Below are positions 32,788-40,750 of a stretch of 64,000 nt of DNA, one piece after another (position 1 is the stretch's first letter; each line of letters begins with the position of its first letter). The notes under the pieces were generated by a model that was not told where the DNA came from, ran no database searches, and saw nothing but the letters and a program-made list of their open reading frames with translations. Made by a program: the position numbers and the translations under genes. This DNA is from Microbacterium maritypicum (lineage in GTDB: Bacteria > Actinomycetota > Actinomycetes > Actinomycetales > Microbacteriaceae): positions 124,001-188,000 of the forward strand of contig NZ_WAAQ01000003.1 in assembly GCF_008868125.1 (NCBI RefSeq), given 5' to 3'.

Positions 32788-34061
32788 CGACGCCCCTCGG
32801 CGGCTCGGTTCCGTGCGTTGGCCTCGATCTCTCGCACCCGCGCGTAGTGCGCCTCGATGCGCAGGGCTTGCGGTGATTCGGGGACGGGATACCTCAGAGA
32901 CGCCGGCATGACCGCGGCCGCCTGGGCGCACCGCCCGTCGCCCGCGGGATCGAGCACCCCTCGGAAGCCGGCGGGGATCCACGGATCGCCGCTCAGCCGA
33001 AGGAGCTCATCCGCCCCGGCCGGGTGCTCCGTCCAGCGGTGCAGTGTCCCCTGGCCGTTCGCCTTCGTGCGGATCGGATCGAGATGCGGAGCGACCATCT
33101 CGGCGTACTCCGGCTCGAACCAGGTCAGCCATTGCGGCGCAGTCGGCAATCCGCTCCACGGGTCTTTGAGCTTGACGTCCATGAGCGGGTGAGCCGTTCC
33201 GTACCGACTCGTGTTGACCTCGGCGAACGCGAAGAAGGAGCCGGTCCGTTCGGCAAGCGCGACGAAGAACGGTTCGATGGCGTCCAGGGCTTTGACCTTC
33301 TCGAGCCGATCGAGCTCGAACTTCAGTCGGATCGATTGAGTTCGGCGCTCCAGGTCGTTCGTCCAGCCGTCGATGGTCCCGTGCTCGATCGGCTTGCCCG
33401 CCAGAATGAGATCGCTGAGGTAGCAGTCCTCGCGGTACATCGCGTCGAACTGCGCATCATCGTCGCGGGGGAACCGTCCCTGGAAGGGCTCGTGGGTGCC
33501 GAATCGCGGAGGCACCCCGGGCTTGAAGAACTCGCGAGCGGTGCGGAGATAGATCTCGGCGAGGTCCTTGTCGTTCGCGTCGTCGAGCAGGCGGTACCAG
33601 CGCAGATGCAGGAAACGCGGTCGCGGGGGTTCCGGATCAGGTGCGGGCTCGGGGTCCGGCTCACGCTCAGGAGGCTCGTAGGTCTGCGGGTCGATCACCG
33701 TGCCGCCGATGCGCTCCGCCAACCGTGCCGCGAATGCCGTCGCCACCGACAGCTTCGCCTCATCGACGCTGAACGAGAACCCTCCGGCGCCCGACTGCAC
33801 GTCGTACGACACGTGGATGCTGTACAGCACCGTCGCATCCGCGACCTCGGTCCACTCCTCCGGAATATCCTCGGACTCCACGAGATCAGGACCGTCGAGC
33901 TCGAACGCCATCTCACGCGTGCGCTTGTGCACGATCGACGAGATCGTCTGCGATCTCCGATCGACCGCGGCCTTCAGCCCCCGCACCGACGAGACCACCT
34001 TCGCCAGCTCCTTCGTCGTCAGCGCGACCTTTCCGTACACCTCGAGGTCATATGACATCAA
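32784..34061 (-). CDS. Unknown protein of a locally duplicated SYDLxVxG family (member 2)
   Basis: 425 residues, no signal or membrane segment. An N-terminal domain (~1-130, MMSYDLEVYGKVALT to a FAARLAERIGGTVIDP end) is followed by a Pro/Glu/Asp linker (PPEREPDPEPAPDPEPP) and a C-terminal domain (~155-425) with FLHLRWYRLLDD, DAMYREDCYLSDLILAGKP, FFVALAERTGSFFAFAEV and WLTWFEPEYAEMVAPHL. It is homologous end-to-end with the protein at 34157-35293. I do not recognise the family. Coupling to a barstar-like inhibitor suggests a role in intercellular conflict or immunity; this is inference. Confidence 0.75.
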   Translation of the reverse strand: MMSYDLEVYGKVALTTKELAKVVSSVRGLKAAVDRRSQTISSIVHKRTREMAFELDGPDLVESEDIPEEWTEVADATVLYSIHVSYDVQSGAGGFSFSVDEAKLSVATAFAARLAERIGGTVIDPQTYEPPEREPDPEPAPDPEPPRPRFLHLRWYRLLDDANDKDLAEIYLRTAREFFKPGVPPRFGTHEPFQGRFPRDDDAQFDAMYREDCYLSDLILAGKPIEHGTIDGWTNDLERRTQSIRLKFELDRLEKVKALDAIEPFFVALAERTGSFFAFAEVNTSRYGTAHPLMDVKLKDPWSGLPTAPQWLTWFEPEYAEMVAPHLDPIRTKANGQGTLHRWTEHPAGADELLRLSGDPWIPAGFRGVLDPAGDGRCAQAAAVMPASLRYPVPESPQALRIEAHYARVREIEANARNRAAEGRR

Positions 34062-34156
34062 CCGCTCCCCTCCGAGTCATCTGCTCCCATCCTGTCGGAT
34101 GGAACGGACACCAGAAGGACACGACTACATCGGGCGCGGCACCGGGGATGCGGCCA

Positions 34157-35293
34157 TCACCGAATGCGAATCAGATCGTTCGTCGACCGGAGGCGTTCCG
34201 GCATGATCCTCGCGGTGGCCGTCGCCAATCGGCGATGATCAGGGTCGTCCTGAAGGGGAAGGAAGTCCTCGGGGATCCACGGTTCCCGCTCGGTCGATGC
34301 TGAGGCGGGAATCGCGGGCGAAGGGCGGCTGACGTGGAGAAGCCCCCGGTCGGATTCCCGAAGCTCCCCCGTCGTCAAGTGCGGCTGCACGAGGGCGGCG
34401 TAGTCGGGGGCGAACCAGCTCAACCAAGGCGCCTGCCGGGGCAGGCCCGTCCATTCTCCCCATCTTGCCATTGCGACAGGAGGGCCGTACCTCGATCGTC
34501 GGACGTCCGCGCACGCGAAGAAGCTGTCCGTGCGCCGAGCAAGGTCGACGAAAAAGGCCTCGACCGCACCGGCGAGACGGGGCTTGAGCAAAGTGGACGC
34601 GTCGAACACGAGCCCCAGGCGTTGACGCTCGCTGATCTGATCTCGGGACCACTCATCGAGGAATCCGTACAGCAGCGGTTTGCGCCCACTTATCTGCATC
34701 CGCTGGGAGGCGCACTCTTCCCGGTACAACCTGTCGACTCCCGTTGCACCTTCCTTCGCGAACGTCGCAAACGGGGACCAGCGCCCGAAGGTCCTCGGCA
34801 GAGCACGGGGGAAGAACTCCTCCGCCGATGCGACGTAGTGGGCGGCGAAGGCGTCACTGTCGTCGTCCAGGCTCCGGAACCATTCCAGATGCAGGAAGTA
34901 CTCGGGTTCCGGAGGGGGCGGAGGCGCGTCCGCCGGCTCCGGTTCGGTCTGCCAGTCGACTACCGTCCCCTTGACACGCTGGGCGAGCCGGTCGGCGAAA
35001 GCGAGCGCGAGCGCTGTATTCGACTCCGCCTGGCCGTCGTAGGTCACGTAGATGCTGTACTGCACCCGCTGCCGGGTGAGATCCGGTCTCCCCTCGGGAA
35101 GATCCTCGCGTTCCAGCCGAGTCGGGCCGTCGAGGATGAAGCAGTGCTCTCCCGAGTCCGCCCGCACGACGGCCGAGATCCCCCCGGATCCCGGGTCGAC
35201 CTGAGCATGCAGAGCCCGGTCCTCCACCAGCACGTCGACCAGCTGACGCGCACTGAGCGACAGCGTTCCGAAGACATCGAGGTCGTATGACAC
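34157..35293 (-). CDS. Unknown protein of a locally duplicated SYDLxVxG family (member 3)
   Basis: 378 residues with the same layout as its neighbour: N-terminal domain (MSYDLDVFGTLSLSARQL, EHCFILDGPTRLEREDLPEG), Pro/Glu linker (EPEPADAPPPPPEPE), and C-terminal domain (YFLHLEWFRSLDDDSDAF, RLYREECASQRMQISGRKP, FFVDLARRTDSFFACADV, WLSWFAPDYAALVQPHL). Clear divergence between copies indicates an old duplication under continuing selection. It is the first gene of the same-strand group, 95 bases before member 2. Cytoplasmic; function unknown. Confidence 0.75.
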   Translation of the reverse strand: MSYDLDVFGTLSLSARQLVDVLVEDRALHAQVDPGSGGISAVVRADSGEHCFILDGPTRLEREDLPEGRPDLTRQRVQYSIYVTYDGQAESNTALALAFADRLAQRVKGTVVDWQTEPEPADAPPPPPEPEYFLHLEWFRSLDDDSDAFAAHYVASAEEFFPRALPRTFGRWSPFATFAKEGATGVDRLYREECASQRMQISGRKPLLYGFLDEWSRDQISERQRLGLVFDASTLLKPRLAGAVEAFFVDLARRTDSFFACADVRRSRYGPPVAMARWGEWTGLPRQAPWLSWFAPDYAALVQPHLTTGELRESDRGLLHVSRPSPAIPASASTEREPWIPEDFLPLQDDPDHRRLATATARIMPERLRSTNDLIRIR

Positions 35294-35438
35294 CAGACAT
35301 CACCTCTCCTTCAGGCAGAGCTTGTTCGTCCAACCGTAGAGCTCGAGCGGACACCGGTCGGCACCCTGGCCGAAAAGGTGCGGATCATGGCGCTGCGGCA
35401 GCTCGCCCGATGTCGGACGCCACTGCCAGGATCGAAGG

Positions 35439-36371
35439 ATGTCAGCAGCCGCATCCGGCGACCCCGGGATCCGCACCGATACCGGGGCGCCGAAGAAGCA
35501 GGGCGCACTCGTGCTCGCCGCCGCGCTGGTCACCGTGGTGCTGTGGGCCTCGGCCTTCATCGGCATCCGCGGCGCGGGCCCGCACTACGACCCTGGCGCT
35601 CTGGCACTGCTGCGCATGGCGGTCGGCACCGTCGTGTTGACGTTCATCGCGCTGCGGCACGGCATCCGCATCCCGGACCGTCGCCACTGGCTCCTCATCG
35701 CGGTGTGGGGCGTCGGCTGGTTCTGCGTCTACAATCTTGCCCTCAACAGCGCCGAGCTCACACTCGACGCCGGCACCGCCGCGATGGTGGTCAACCTCGC
35801 GCCCCTCATGGTGGTCGTCTTCAGCGGACTGTTCCTGCGGGAGGGATTCCCGAAGCCGCTCGTCATCGGGGCGCCCATCGCGTTCGTCGGCGTCGTGCTG
35901 ATCGGCATGAACTCCTCCACCAGCGCCGGCCCCGACATCACGGGCCTGCTCCTCGCCCTCCTCGCGGCGGTCATGTACGCCGGGTGCACGCTCGTGCAGA
36001 AGCGCCTGCTCACCTCGGGGGTCGACCCGACCACCCTGACCTGGCTCGGCGCGGGCGTCGGCACCATCGCGCTGCTGCCGTGGATCGGCAACCTCATCGG
36101 CTCACTTCAGACGGCACCGCTGGATGCCACGCTGTGGGTCGTCTACCTCGGCATCTTCCCCACCGCGATCGCCTTCACGACCTGGGCCTACGTGCTGCAG
36201 CGCAGCACCGCGGGGCAGACGTCGGCCACCACCTACGTCGTGCCGGCGATCGCGATCCTCATGTCCTGGGCGATCCTCGGCGAAGTGCCGACGCCGCTCA
36301 TGTTCCTCGGTGGAGCGCTGTGTCTTCTCGGCGTGCTCATCACGCGCCTGCGGTGGCACAGACGCGCCTGA
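35439..36371 (+). CDS. EamA/DMT-superfamily exporter
   Basis: 310 residues, ten hydrophobic segments arranged as two EamA repeats. Blocks VTVVLWASAFIGIRGAGPHYDPGALALLR and TWAYVLQRSTAGQTSATTYVVPAIAILMSW are typical of RhaT/YdcZ-like drug/metabolite transporters. Substrate is not predictable; relatives export amino acids or metabolites. It starts at ATG 35439, divergent from the unknown-family operon. Confidence 0.88.
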   Translation: MSAAASGDPGIRTDTGAPKKQGALVLAAALVTVVLWASAFIGIRGAGPHYDPGALALLRMAVGTVVLTFIALRHGIRIPDRRHWLLIAVWGVGWFCVYNLALNSAELTLDAGTAAMVVNLAPLMVVVFSGLFLREGFPKPLVIGAPIAFVGVVLIGMNSSTSAGPDITGLLLALLAAVMYAGCTLVQKRLLTSGVDPTTLTWLGAGVGTIALLPWIGNLIGSLQTAPLDATLWVVYLGIFPTAIAFTTWAYVLQRSTAGQTSATTYVVPAIAILMSWAILGEVPTPLMFLGGALCLLGVLITRLRWHRRA

Positions 36372-36417
36372 CGCTCGCGAGCATCCGGAGGTGACTACAG
36401 TTGCGACCGGAGGCGAA

Positions 36418-37125
36418 ATGACGACCTGGTGGCCCTATCTGCGCATCGCCGCAGCCCTGCTCGCGCTCGCGGCTGTCATCGCGCAGCTGAACCGCTCGGT
36501 GCAGAACGCCCTTGATGCGACGACCGAGTGGGGCGGGCATCTGCCGACAGTGGCGGCCAACTTCCTCAGCTTCTTCACGATCGAGTCGAACATCCTCGCT
36601 GCGATCGTCCTGCTCATCGCTGCGATCTGGGCACTGCGCCACCGCCGCACCACCGACGCCGAACCGCGCTGGCTCGCGGTGCTTCTGGTGTGCGTCAGCA
36701 CGTACATGATCGTGACCGGCATCGTCTACAACACGCTGCTGCGAAACGTCGAGCTCCCCCAAGGCGTCACCGTCCCCTGGTCGAACGAGGTGCTACACGT
36801 CGTCATCCCGTTGTTCCTGCTGGCCGACGTGCTGCTCGCCCCGCGCCGCCGGGCACTGGGCTGGAGCACGATCGCGGTGACGGCGATCTTCCCGCTGGTC
36901 TGGGCGGTGTACACGCTGATCCGCGCGAACCTCATCATCGCTCCGGCGACCGGTGAGCCCTACTGGTACCCGTATCCGTTCCTGAACCCGTACGACGTTC
37001 CCGGAGGCTACCTCGGCGTCTCGGGGTACATCGTCGGCATCGCGATCGCGATCATCGTCGTGGCGGCCGGCGTCGTCTGGATCGGTCGCCGCCGCGGAGC
37101 CGTGCCGCGTCCCGTCCTCTCCTGA
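36418..37125 (+). CDS. Pr6Pr family membrane protein
   Basis: 235 residues from ATG 36418, with GGAGG four bases upstream; GTG 36391 is less likely. About six membrane helices; FFTIESNILAAIVLLIAAIW, the VTGIVYNTLLRN block and the C-terminal PYWYPYPFLNPYDVPGGYLGVSGY are typical of Pr6Pr (FAR-17a/AIG1-like) proteins. Function in bacteria unknown. It follows the EamA gene by 46 bases. Confidence 0.8.
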   Translation: MTTWWPYLRIAAALLALAAVIAQLNRSVQNALDATTEWGGHLPTVAANFLSFFTIESNILAAIVLLIAAIWALRHRRTTDAEPRWLAVLLVCVSTYMIVTGIVYNTLLRNVELPQGVTVPWSNEVLHVVIPLFLLADVLLAPRRRALGWSTIAVTAIFPLVWAVYTLIRANLIIAPATGEPYWYPYPFLNPYDVPGGYLGVSGYIVGIAIAIIVVAAGVVWIGRRRGAVPRPVLS

Positions 37126-37134
37126 TCTGCACGG

Positions 37135-37173
37135 CGACGCCCCTCGCACCCGGGAACGGGCGGAGGGGCGTCG
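37135..37173. terminator. Hairpin between the Pr6Pr gene and tmm
   Basis: CGACGCCCCTC (37135-37145) pairs with GAGGGGCGTCG (37163-37173); CCCG/CGGG inside can extend it. It lies in the 64-base gap between two convergent genes. Confidence 0.7.
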
Positions 37174-37189
37174 TCGATTCACACGATGC

Positions 37190-38614
37190 TCAGGCGGTCG
37201 CGAGCGCCTCACGGTCGTCGTCATGCGGCCGACCCGCGATCATGCGCGCCGTCTCGGTGGCATCCGGATCCACGTCGAGGTAGCGCTCGAGGGAATCGTC
37301 AAGCTCTTCGAGCCACGGCGTGTGGTGAACGACGGCGATGGTCCCGGTCATGACCGACTCGTAGGTGCGGTCGCGATAGCCCATGATGTCGTCCTTCTTG
37401 TCGCGCTTCCACGCGAGGAAGATCTCGACGACCCGGTCGATGTCGAACTCCGGATAGTCGGTGAGCTCGAGCAGGTCACGGATGTAGTCGGCCTGGAAGC
37501 GAATCTCCGCCGCGGCCGAATCGATCCGGCCGAAGCGGGCGCGCCACTCGGCGATGGATTCCGCGCGCTCCTGTTCGGCGGGCAGCGCGAGGCGACCGAG
37601 GATCAGGTCGCGCACGTACCAGGCCTGCGCGTCGAACATGTTGAACGTGAACCACTGGTCCTGCGCGCCGAGGTAGGTCAGGCGCGGATTGCCCTGCCAG
37701 ACCACACCGCGGTACAGACCGTCGGGGTACACGTTGTTCGGCGAGGAGAGGGCGAGGTCGTCGGGGAGGAACGGGTACTTGTGCAGGTATCCGGTGCACA
37801 GGATGACCGCGTCGATGTGCTTCGAGGTGCCGTCGGCGAAGAACGCGGTGCTGCCCTCGAAGCGCTCGACGACCGGGCGCTCCTCGATGCCGTCAGGCCA
37901 GTCGTACCCCATCGGTGCCGACCGGAAACTCGCCGTCACCGAGCGGGCGCCCATCTTGAACGCCTGACTGCCGATGTCCTCCGCGGAGTAGCTCGCGCCG
38001 ATCACGAGCACATCCTTGTCCTCGAAGGCCTCGGCGCCCCGGAAGTCGTGGGCGTGGCTGATGTAGCCCGGGAACGTCTCGATACCGGGGAAGTCCGGCA
38101 CGTTCGGGAAGGAGAAGTGCCCGCTGGCGATGATGACCCGGTCGAACTCCTCCACGGTCGACTGGCCCGTCGGCAGGTCTTCGCTGGTGAGGGTGAAGAC
38201 CTCGCGCTCGCTGTCGAACTCGACCCAGCGCACCACGGTCTGGAAGCGGATCAGCTCCCGCACATCGCTCTTCTCCAGGCGGCCGGCGATGTAGTCCCAC
38301 AGCACGGGGCGCGGCGGGTAGGACGAGATGGGACGCCCGAAGTGCTCGTCGAAGCTGTAGTCCGCGAACTCCAGCGCCTCCTTCGGACCGTTCGACCAGA
38401 GGTTGCGGTACATGCTGGAGTGCACCGGCTCACCGAATTCGTCCAGCCCGGTGCGCCAGGTGAAGTTCCACTGTCCGCCCCAGTCCGCCTGCTTCTCGAA
38501 GCAGACCAGCTCGGGGATCTCCGCCCCCGCGCGGGCCGCGGACTCGAAGGCCCGCAGTTGCGCCATGCCCGAGGGGCCGGCGCCGATGATCGCTACTCGT
38601 TCTCTGCTCGTCAC
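37190..38614 (-). CDS. tmm: Trimethylamine monooxygenase (bacterial flavin-containing monooxygenase)
   Basis: 474 residues from GTG 38614, with GAGGA six bases upstream. FAD motif GAGPSGMAQLRAFESA; ELVCFEKQADWGGQWNFTWR; SSMYRNLWSNGPKEALEFADY; the FMO motif FPGYISHAHDF; NADPH motif VIGASYSAEDIGSQ; LCTGYLHKYPFL; and QDQWFTFNMFDAQAWYVRD are, as I remember them, nearly the sequence of the characterised Tmm proteins of marine proteobacteria and Methylocella. It should oxidise trimethylamine to its N-oxide with NADPH and O2 in the cytoplasm. The C-terminus is slightly longer than usual. No TMA transporter or TMAO demethylase is adjacent. A general amine/indole oxygenase role cannot be excluded. Confidence 0.88.
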   Translation of the reverse strand: MTSRERVAIIGAGPSGMAQLRAFESAARAGAEIPELVCFEKQADWGGQWNFTWRTGLDEFGEPVHSSMYRNLWSNGPKEALEFADYSFDEHFGRPISSYPPRPVLWDYIAGRLEKSDVRELIRFQTVVRWVEFDSEREVFTLTSEDLPTGQSTVEEFDRVIIASGHFSFPNVPDFPGIETFPGYISHAHDFRGAEAFEDKDVLVIGASYSAEDIGSQAFKMGARSVTASFRSAPMGYDWPDGIEERPVVERFEGSTAFFADGTSKHIDAVILCTGYLHKYPFLPDDLALSSPNNVYPDGLYRGVVWQGNPRLTYLGAQDQWFTFNMFDAQAWYVRDLILGRLALPAEQERAESIAEWRARFGRIDSAAAEIRFQADYIRDLLELTDYPEFDIDRVVEIFLAWKRDKKDDIMGYRDRTYESVMTGTIAVVHHTPWLEELDDSLERYLDVDPDATETARMIAGRPHDDDREALATA

Positions 38615-38769
38615 GTATTGTCCTCATACTCTTCAGTCATGTATCGGCACGGCCGCATCCGAGCGAGGAACAGTTCTGTCCCGGTGGGAGCGGAATGCTC
38701 GACCTGCCCGGAAAGCGGCTGCTCTTCGACGTTAGCAGGGTCGGCCACCGGGACCGGAGGCGAGGACTC

Positions 38770-38801
38770 GGAGTGCGGACCCGACCGGGGGTCCGCACTC
38801 C
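38770..38801. terminator. 13-bp hairpin after the PEBP-like gene
   Basis: GGAGTGCGGACCC (38770-38782) and GGGTCCGCACTCC (38789-38801) pair perfectly with a 6-base loop, 12 bases beyond the stop of the minus-strand PEBP-like gene. It separates that gene from tmm further downstream. Confidence 0.8.
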
Positions 38802-38812
38802 GCACCCGGCGT

Positions 38813-39361
38813 CTACTCCCCCGCATAGGCGACGAGCGTGGCCCGCGCGATCGTGTGCGGGCCGGCGTTGAAGCCCAGGAACGCCGGGGATGCACCCGCA
38901 TCCAGCTCGAGCCGCGCGACATCCAGCGCACTCACGGTGATGTAGTACCGGTGCACGCCCGATCCGGCGGGCGGCGCGGCACCGATGTAGCGTGCGAGCC
39001 CGGCGTCGTTCGGGAACGCGACGGCACCCGCAGGCAGCAGCTCCTGCGTCTCGGATCCGGCGTTCTCGACGAGATGGGTCGTGCTCACGGGGATGTTCCC
39101 GACGGCCCAATGCCAGAACCCCGATCCGGTGGGGGCATCCGGGTCGAAGACCGTGACGATGAAGCTCCGGGTCTCATCAGGGAAACCCGACCAGGTGAGT
39201 TCGGGAGAGATGTCCTGCCCGCCGGGGACGCCGAACACCCCGGAGTACTGTGCCGGCGCGAAGGGGGTTCTGTCGGTGACGGTGGAGCTGCGCAGCTCGA
39301 AGCCCGGCACCTCCGGCAGTGCGTAGTAGGGATCGTTGTTCGCCTGTGTCTGATCTGTCAT
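38813..39361 (-). CDS. YbhB/YbcL-family (PEBP-like) protein
   Basis: 182 residues from ATG 39361; the frame further upstream is non-coding. The PEBP pocket blocks are visible: GQDISPELTWSGFPDETRSFIVTVFDPDAPTGSGFWHWAVGNIP and GVHRYYITVSALD, close to E. coli YbhB/YbcL. These bind phosphate-like ligands; the physiological role in bacteria is unclear. There is no signal peptide. Single-gene transcript ending in a strong hairpin. Confidence 0.88.
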   Translation of the reverse strand: MTDQTQANNDPYYALPEVPGFELRSSTVTDRTPFAPAQYSGVFGVPGGQDISPELTWSGFPDETRSFIVTVFDPDAPTGSGFWHWAVGNIPVSTTHLVENAGSETQELLPAGAVAFPNDAGLARYIGAAPPAGSGVHRYYITVSALDVARLELDAGASPAFLGFNAGPHTIARATLVAYAGE

Positions 39362-39438
39362 GCGAGGACGGTACCGACGGGCACGTGGTTTCCCGCAAGG
39401 GGTGCAGGTCACCCTCAGGTAACCACCCTGGCGCGCTC

Positions 39439-39801
39439 TCAGATGTCGGGGAAGCGCTGGATGTTCGACTCGACCCAGTCGCGAAGGCTCTGCAGCGGCT
39501 TCGCCGCATCGGCGCCGAGGCCGGTCAGCGAGTACTCGACGCGGGCCGGCACCTCGGCGAAGATCTCGCGGGCGACGAGGTCGCGGTCTTCCAGCCGTCG
39601 AAGGCACGAGGTCAGGACCTTCGGGCTGATCCCCTCGAGCTTGCGCTTGAGCTCACCGAACCTCATCGGTCCGTCCTCGAGCGCGCCGAGGATGAGTGCG
39701 CTCCACTTGTCGGCGAGCAGATCGAGGATCCCGCGGCACGGGCACTGCGCGTCGTAGACATCGTGGGGCCTGCCGGCGGCGCAGGTGCTGAGGGTGGTCA
39801 T
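39439..39801 (-). CDS. HxlR-family transcriptional regulator
   Basis: 120 residues from ATG 39801. The winged helix has the HxlR pattern CPCRGILDLLADKWSALILGALEDGPMRFGELKRKLEGISPKVLTSCLRRLEDRDLV. Cys residues close to the N-terminus (CPC) could serve redox or electrophile sensing as in other HxlR proteins. It diverges from a small monooxygenase gene and a palindrome lies between the two, so it probably represses or activates that gene and itself. Confidence 0.88.
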   Translation of the reverse strand: MTTLSTCAAGRPHDVYDAQCPCRGILDLLADKWSALILGALEDGPMRFGELKRKLEGISPKVLTSCLRRLEDRDLVAREIFAEVPARVEYSLTGLGADAAKPLQSLRDWVESNIQRFPDI

Positions 39802-39819
39802 CCCCTGATGGTATCCGAA

Positions 39820-39846
39820 AGTTACCAGCACTCCTTGCGGGTAACT
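39820..39846. promoter_or_regulatory. Candidate HxlR operator
   Basis: AGTTACC (39820-39826), 13-base spacer, GGTAACT (39840-39846): a perfect 7-base inverted repeat in the 117-base divergent gap. A further related GTATCC lies at 39811. TAGTAA (39860-39865) could be the -10 box of the monooxygenase gene, so a bound regulator would sit on its -35 region. Confidence 0.5.
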
Positions 39847-39918
39847 GCTCCCTTTCGAGTAGTAATGGGAGCGCGGCGGTCCCGTCGCACTCGACATCCC
39901 CGAAAGAAGGACCCCACC

Positions 39919-40230
39919 ATGGCCTCACGCTCGTCAGACCCGCTGTACAGCCTCGCGATCCTGCGCGCGCTTCCCGACCGCCGAGACGAACTGCTCGCGG
40001 CCCTGCAGGGGCTGATCGAGCCGACCAGGGCGGAGCCCGGCAACCAGGACTATGTGCTGTTCGAATCGCGCAGCGAGCCCGGGACGTTCTACATGCGCGA
40101 GGCGTTCGACGACCAGGCCGCGCTCGACACCCACTTCGCCACACCGCACTTCCAGGCGTTCGCGAAGGGAGTCGATGCGCTGCTCGCCTCACCGCTCGAA
40201 CTGCTGTTCCTCGACCGACGGTCGGAGTAG
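39919..40230 (+). CDS. Antibiotic biosynthesis monooxygenase (ABM/YgiN-like) protein
   Basis: 103 residues from ATG 39919, with AAGAAGG eight bases upstream. The dimeric alpha-beta barrel pattern of PF03992 is seen: LAILRALPDRRDELLAALQGLIEPTRAEPGNQDYVLFESRSEPGTFYMREAFDDQAALDTHFATPHFQAF. YgiN-type members oxidise quinols without cofactor. The divergent HxlR regulator suggests induction by quinones or electrophiles. Confidence 0.88.
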   Translation: MASRSSDPLYSLAILRALPDRRDELLAALQGLIEPTRAEPGNQDYVLFESRSEPGTFYMREAFDDQAALDTHFATPHFQAFAKGVDALLASPLELLFLDRRSE

Positions 40231-40312
40231 TCGCACAATCATCCGCTGGGAGTACGAGCCGGGTACTTCCGACGGATGCCCGTCGACAGGCCCCCGCCAT
40301 AGCGTGGATGAC

Positions 40313-40615
40313 ATGTCAACCACCGTCTCCGCGTCAGCCACAGCCACGCCGTCCGATCCCGCGATGTCGACCGCGAAGGGCACCGCCAGCCTCGTGCTCG
40401 GAATCTGCTCCGTGTTCGCCGGCTGGACCTTCTTCGCGCCCGCCGTCGGGCTCATCCTCGGGATCGTGTCGCTGCGAGGAGAGCCCCGTGCACGTACGCA
40501 GGCGGTGTGGGGGATCACGCTCAACGCGATCGCTATGAGCATCTGGATCATCCTGACGCTCCTCGCCCTCACCTTCGGCTGGATCGCGGCCACCTCGGCG
40601 ATGTTCGGCCAGTGA
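40313..40615 (+). CDS. Small DUF4190-like membrane protein
   Basis: 100 residues: Ala/Thr/Ser-rich start, then two membrane helices (TASLVLGICSVFAGWTFFAPAVGLILGIVSL and WGITLNAIAMSIWIILTLLAL) in the DUF4190 pattern. Function unknown. TAGCGT (40300-40305) ends seven bases before ATG with no RBS between, so it is probably leaderless. Confidence 0.75.
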   Translation: MSTTVSASATATPSDPAMSTAKGTASLVLGICSVFAGWTFFAPAVGLILGIVSLRGEPRARTQAVWGITLNAIAMSIWIILTLLALTFGWIAATSAMFGQ

Positions 40616-40750
40616 CACAACTCTGTTCGCCGGGGGCTGCGCCCGGGTGAACGTGTCGGCTCTCGACGGGGCCGCGTTCGGGGAGGATCCGGATGCGGCG
40701 ACTACCCTGGCCTGGGGGGAGAAGCACCGTGCTCCCCAGGAGGAGAGAGC

